A program made the position numbers and the translations under genes. 17,270 nt of DNA, from the NCBI GenBank assembly GCA_036351375.1, contig JAZBOY010000311.1, positions 1 through 17,270 of the forward strand, given 5' to 3'. Below the pieces are notes generated by a model. The model made no database searches. It was not told the DNA's origin and was given only the letters and a program-made list of their open reading frames with translations. Below, piece by piece: positions 13,738 through 17,270 of this stretch. Positions within the stretch are counted from its first letter, which is position 1. The number at the start of each line of letters is the position of its first letter. This DNA comes from JANQIO01 sp036351375. GTDB lineage: Bacteria > Pseudomonadota > Gammaproteobacteria > Pseudomonadales > Halieaceae.

Positions 13738-16383
13738 ATGCGAGACGCACAACCCAACGCCATTTACCTCAAGGACTACCAGCCGCCGGCCTACCTGATC
13801 GACGAGACCCACCTGGATTTCCAGCTCGACGAAGAGCAGACCCTGGTAGACACACGCCTCAAGCTGCGCCGCAATCCGGCGGCCCAGCCGGTTGATGTGC
13901 TGGAGCTCGACGGCGCCGAACTGGAACTGGTGGTGATTGAGATCGATGGCGAGCCCCTTGCGGAGAGCGCCTACACCCTGACCGAGGACAAGCTGCACCT
14001 GCTGTCGCCGCCGGAGCAGTTTGAGCTGCGCTGCGTGACGCGCATCGCGCCGCAGAACAATACTTCGCTGGAAGGGCTGTACAAGTCTCGCACCATGTTC
14101 TGCACCCAGTGCGAGGCGGAAGGCTTTCGCAAGATCACCTACTACCTGGATCGCCCGGATGTGATGAGCGTGTTCACGGTGCGGGTCGAGGCCGACGCGG
14201 AGCGCTACCCGGTGCTGCTGAGTAACGGCAACCTGGTCGACAGCGGCAACACCCGGACCGGCCGCCACGGCAATGGCCGCCACTGGACAACCTGGAACGA
14301 TCCGTTCCCCAAGCCTTCCTACCTGTTTGCGCTGGTCGCCGGTGAGCTGGAGCAGGTCACCGACAGCTTTACGACCGCCAGCGGTCGCGAGGTGGCCCTG
14401 CACATCTTTGTGGAAGCCAAGGACCTCGACAAGTGTGACCACGCCATGCGCTCGCTGAAGAACTCCATGCGCTGGGACGAGGACGTGTTCGGCCGCGAGT
14501 ATGACCTGGATGTGTTCAATATCGTCGCGGTGGACGATTTCAATATGGGGGCCATGGAGAACAAGAGCCTCAATATCTTCAATACCTCCTGCGTGCTGGC
14601 CCACCCGGACACGACCACCGACCAGGCCTTCCAACGGGTAGAGGCTGTGGTGGCTCACGAGTACTTCCATAACTGGTCCGGTAACCGGGTCACCTGCCGC
14701 GACTGGTTCCAGCTCAGCCTGAAAGAGGGCTTTACCGTATTTCGCGATGCCGAGTTCTCGGCGGATATGGGTTCCCGCACCGTCAAGCGGGTAGAGGATG
14801 CCGGCGTACTGCGCTCGATCCAGTTTGCCGAGGATGCGGGCCCCATGGCCCACCCGGTGCGCCCGGATTCCTATATCGAAATCTCCAACTTCTATACCGT
14901 CACCATCTATGAGAAGGGCGCGGAAGTGGTGCGCATGATCCACACCCTGCTGGGGCCGGAGGATTTTCGGCGCGGCTCGGATCTCTACTTCGAGCGCCAC
15001 GATGGCCAGGCGGTGACCTGCGAAGACTTCGTTGCCGCCATGGAAGCGGCCAGCGGTCGCGACCTTACCCAGTTCCGGCGCTGGTACAGCCAGGCCGGCA
15101 CGCCGGAGCTGACTGTCTCCGACGACTGGGATGAGGCTAGTGGCAGTTACACCCTGACGGTGTCCCAGCACTGTCCCCCGACCCCGGGGCAGCCCGACAA
15201 GGAGCCGTTCCTGATTCCCCTGAAAATGGGATTGCTGGGCGATGCGGGCAGCCTGCGTTTACAGCTCGCGGGTGAAGCGGATGACGTCGAGAGCGAAGAC
15301 AATACCAGTCGGGTGCTGGAGCTGACCGAGCGCAGCCAGCAGTTCACGTTCACCGGCTTGCCGGAACGCCCGGTGCCCTCACTGCTGCGGGGCTTCTCCG
15401 CACCGGTGAAGCTGCACTATCCCTACACGCGCGAGCAGCTGGCGTTCATCATGAGCCGTGACAGCGATGGTTTCAGCCGCTGGGATGCGAGCCAGCAGCT
15501 GGCCATCCAGGTGATCACCGAGGCCCAGGCGGGGGATGTGGACCCATTGCTGCTGGGCGCCTTTGGCGACCTGCTGGCAGACGAAACGCTGGACCCGGCG
15601 ATGGTCGCCGAGGCGCTGCGCATGCCGGGTGAGAACTACCTGGCCGACCTCGCCCAGGTGGTGGATGTGGAAGCCATTCATCGCGGCCGGCACAAGGTGC
15701 GGCATGCCATCGGCACGCAGCTGCGGGAGCTGCTTACCCGGCGCTATCACGGCCTGGCCAGCACCGACCCATACCAGTCGGATTCTGAACAGGTTGCCGC
15801 GCGCAGCCTGCGCAACAGCTGCCTCGCCTATCTGGCGCTGGCCGACGAGGCCGGCGTTCAACTGGCCCTGGCCCAGTACCGTGAGGCGGGCAATATGACC
15901 GACCGCCAGGCGGCGCTGACCACGGTGGTGAACTGCGGCAGTGAAAGCCAGCGCGCGGAACTGCTGGAGGATTTCTACAACACCTGGCAGCACGAATCCC
16001 TGGTGGTGAACCAGTGGTTCCAGGTACAGGCACTGTGTGCGCAGCCCGGCAACCTGGAGCGGGTGCGCGCGTTGATGGAGCACCCGGCCTTCTCCATGCG
16101 CAACCCCAACAAGGTGCGCGCACTGGTAGGGGCCTTCTGCTCGGCCAACCCCATCAATTTCCACCGCGCTGATGGCGGCGGTTACCAGTTGCTGGTAGAT
16201 GTGGTGAGCGAGCTCAATAACAGCAATCCGCAGATCGCCTCGCGCCTGTTGACGCCGCTGACACGCTGGCGCCGCTACGGCGAGCGCAGCGAACAGATGC
16301 GCGAAGCGCTGGAGACCATCGCCGCGCTGCCGTCGCTGTCCAAGGACGTCTTTGAAGTGGTGACCAAGTCACTGGGTGACTGA
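13738..16383 (+). CDS. pepN: aminopeptidase N (M1 metallopeptidase)
   Basis: The 881-aa cytoplasmic zinc aminopeptidase removes N-terminal residues from peptides in late protein breakdown. E. coli PepN has 870 aa. The exopeptidase motif GAMEN is at 271-275. The zinc site HEYFH is at 307-311 with third ligand E330 in LKEGF. Tyr391 (FYTVTIYEKG) stabilises the transition state. All sit 10 residues after the E. coli positions. The C-terminal helical domain is full length. ATG at 13738 is chosen over an in-frame upstream ATG inside the DUF2797 gene, because MRDAQPNAIYLKDYQPP starts as in homologues; AGGAA lies 11 bases upstream. It is 13 bp after DUF2797 and ends the packed gene run. Confidence 0.97.
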   Translation: MRDAQPNAIYLKDYQPPAYLIDETHLDFQLDEEQTLVDTRLKLRRNPAAQPVDVLELDGAELELVVIEIDGEPLAESAYTLTEDKLHLLSPPEQFELRCVTRIAPQNNTSLEGLYKSRTMFCTQCEAEGFRKITYYLDRPDVMSVFTVRVEADAERYPVLLSNGNLVDSGNTRTGRHGNGRHWTTWNDPFPKPSYLFALVAGELEQVTDSFTTASGREVALHIFVEAKDLDKCDHAMRSLKNSMRWDEDVFGREYDLDVFNIVAVDDFNMGAMENKSLNIFNTSCVLAHPDTTTDQAFQRVEAVVAHEYFHNWSGNRVTCRDWFQLSLKEGFTVFRDAEFSADMGSRTVKRVEDAGVLRSIQFAEDAGPMAHPVRPDSYIEISNFYTVTIYEKGAEVVRMIHTLLGPEDFRRGSDLYFERHDGQAVTCEDFVAAMEAASGRDLTQFRRWYSQAGTPELTVSDDWDEASGSYTLTVSQHCPPTPGQPDKEPFLIPLKMGLLGDAGSLRLQLAGEADDVESEDNTSRVLELTERSQQFTFTGLPERPVPSLLRGFSAPVKLHYPYTREQLAFIMSRDSDGFSRWDASQQLAIQVITEAQAGDVDPLLLGAFGDLLADETLDPAMVAEALRMPGENYLADLAQVVDVEAIHRGRHKVRHAIGTQLRELLTRRYHGLASTDPYQSDSEQVAARSLRNSCLAYLALADEAGVQLALAQYREAGNMTDRQAALTTVVNCGSESQRAELLEDFYNTWQHESLVVNQWFQVQALCAQPGNLERVRALMEHPAFSMRNPNKVRALVGAFCSANPINFHRADGGGYQLLVDVVSELNNSNPQIASRLLTPLTRWRRYGERSEQMREALETIAALPSLSKDVFEVVTKSLGD

Positions 16384-16385
16384 AT

Positions 16386-16427
16386 CCCCGGGCTGCGGTA
16401 TTCGCCGCCCAGGGGTCTACACTATCC
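16386..16427 (+). promoter_or_regulatory. hairpin and promoter-like motif between pepN and gdhB
   Basis: An imperfect GC-rich hairpin spans 16386-16415: CCCC with GGGG, GGGC with GCCC, and GCG with CGC, with one mismatch and one bulge. It has no T-tract. It is followed by GTCTACACTATCC (16415-16427), the same word seen at 1160-1172, with TACACT as a possible -10. The gene begins 26 bases later, so gdhB may have its own promoter. Confidence 0.35.
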
Positions 16428-16452
16428 TTAGTCCATTGCACCGGGGGAAACG

Positions 16453-17270
16453 ATGAGCTGGGACAAGGGCAAGAAAAAGCTGCTGCACGAGCTGAAGCAG
16501 ATGATCGCCAGCCGGGCCGAACCGGCACACGCCGTAGCGCTGGACGCACTGGCACGCACATTCTTTCGGAGCTTTCCCGCAGAGGACCTGCGCGACAGCG
16601 ACGTCGACAACCTCTACGGCTTTATCTACGGCGCGTTCCGGTCCCTCCAACAGTGGGACGACACCGAGGCCCGGGTCAGTATCTTCAGTCCCGACCTGGA
16701 GAAGCACGGTTGGGAGAGCAACCACACTGTGGTCGTCATCCTGTCGCGGGATATGCCGTTCCTGCTGGATTCCGCTCGCGGCGAGCTGAACCGGCGCAAC
16801 GCCAATATCCACAAGCTGCACGGCCAGAACTTCGGCGTCGAGCGAGACGACGAGGGCAAGCTTACCGGCATCCTCAGCGAACGCGAGGGGCGGGTGATCA
16901 GCCTGATCTACTTTGAGATCGACCGCAGCACAGACCCGCTGGAAATCGAAGAGACCCAGACCGCCCTGCTGGACATACTGTCAGAGGTGGCCTGCGTGGT
17001 GAACGATTTCAGCGCCATGCGCGAAAAGCTCGCCGAGGTCACGGCCATGGTGGCCGCCGACAACAAGGTCGAGAAGCAGCAGCGCACCGAGCACGAGGCT
17101 TTCTTGCGGTGGATCGACCAGAACCATATGACGCTTTTGGGCTACGAGTGCCTGGGTGTGCAGTACAACGGCGACCAGCCGCGGGTGATGGATATCCAGG
17201 ATACCCGTCTCGGTCTGCTCAAGCTGCGCGGTACCAGTGGCCAGGTCGACCTGGCGCGGGACCTGGAAGC
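16453..17270 (+). CDS. gdhB: NAD-specific glutamate dehydrogenase, giant type (N-terminal part)
   Basis: This is an open frame that runs off the window: 272 full codons and no stop. The giant ~1,600-residue NAD-dependent glutamate dehydrogenase (GDH-180 class) turns glutamate into 2-oxoglutarate and ammonia for catabolism. Typical N-terminal marks are DVDNLYGFIYGAFRSLQQW (50-68), RVSIFSPDLEKHGWESNHTV (74-93) and DMPFLLDSARGELNRRNANI (100-119). These belong to the family's regulatory ACT-like region; the catalytic Rossmann domains lie outside the window. ATG at 16453 follows a purine-rich GGGGGAAA. The symbol follows Pseudomonas usage, and the gene lies in the same wider neighbourhood as pepN there, as I recall. 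Confidence 0.93.
   Translation, partial: MSWDKGKKKLLHELKQMIASRAEPAHAVALDALARTFFRSFPAEDLRDSDVDNLYGFIYGAFRSLQQWDDTEARVSIFSPDLEKHGWESNHTVVVILSRDMPFLLDSARGELNRRNANIHKLHGQNFGVERDDEGKLTGILSEREGRVISLIYFEIDRSTDPLEIEETQTALLDILSEVACVVNDFSAMREKLAEVTAMVAADNKVEKQQRTEHEAFLRWIDQNHMTLLGYECLGVQYNGDQPRVMDIQDTRLGLLKLRGTSGQVDLARDLE

Noticed and set aside
13675..15171. 498-codon open frame on the minus strand
   Set aside because: It is antisense to pepN, whose active-site motifs are intact. Long antisense frames are expected in GC-rich genes, and the translation shows no known motif.
1..17270. CRISPR arrays, tRNA or rRNA genes
   Set aside because: No regularly spaced repeat array and no cloverleaf or rRNA-like sequence was seen; the 68-112 repeats have only two copies with a 25-bp period.

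Overview
The window looks like chromosome from a GC-rich, Gram-negative marine-type gammaproteobacterium. The evidence is a large TonB-dependent receptor, outer-membrane beta-barrels and lipoproteins. The right half keeps the gene order nadK - rhomboid - yeaC-like - DUF2797 - pepN, which I recall from Pseudomonas (PA3088 to PA3083). I suspect a relative of Halieaceae/Cellvibrionales, but that is inference from gene style only.

Left edge (1-1025): a perfect 11-bp palindrome and two 20-bp near-identical direct repeats that resemble insertion-sequence ends. They sit beside a lower-GC SAM-dependent methyltransferase gene on the minus strand, which may have been acquired. Positions 1202-3609 hold a crotonase-family enzyme (+), a DUF3313-like lipoprotein (-) and a small outer-membrane porin-like barrel (-).

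Centre (3610-10063): a 432-bp divergent intergenic region precedes a two-gene cell-surface unit. The first gene encodes a 1015-aa TonB-dependent receptor with two N-terminal beta-sandwich-like domains before its TonB box. The second, 22 bp downstream, encodes a 947-aa lipoprotein made of two tandem copies of a ~445-aa unit, probably beta-helical. A strong UUCG-loop terminator closes the pair. Upstream of the receptor I see PHO-box-like heptamers in 11-bp register, placed 10 bp before a -10-like hexamer. This suggests phosphate-starvation control and is the most interesting hypothesis in the window.

Right half (10091-17270): a DUF1853 gene (-) diverges from NAD kinase across a 37-bp gap holding a perfect TATAAT, placed so that nadK mRNA could be leaderless. 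A tightly packed plus-strand run follows: nadK, rhomboid protease, YeaC-like DUF1315, DUF2797 and aminopeptidase N. After a 69-bp gap with a hairpin and promoter-like motif comes the N-terminal part of the giant NAD-specific glutamate dehydrogenase, cut by the window edge.
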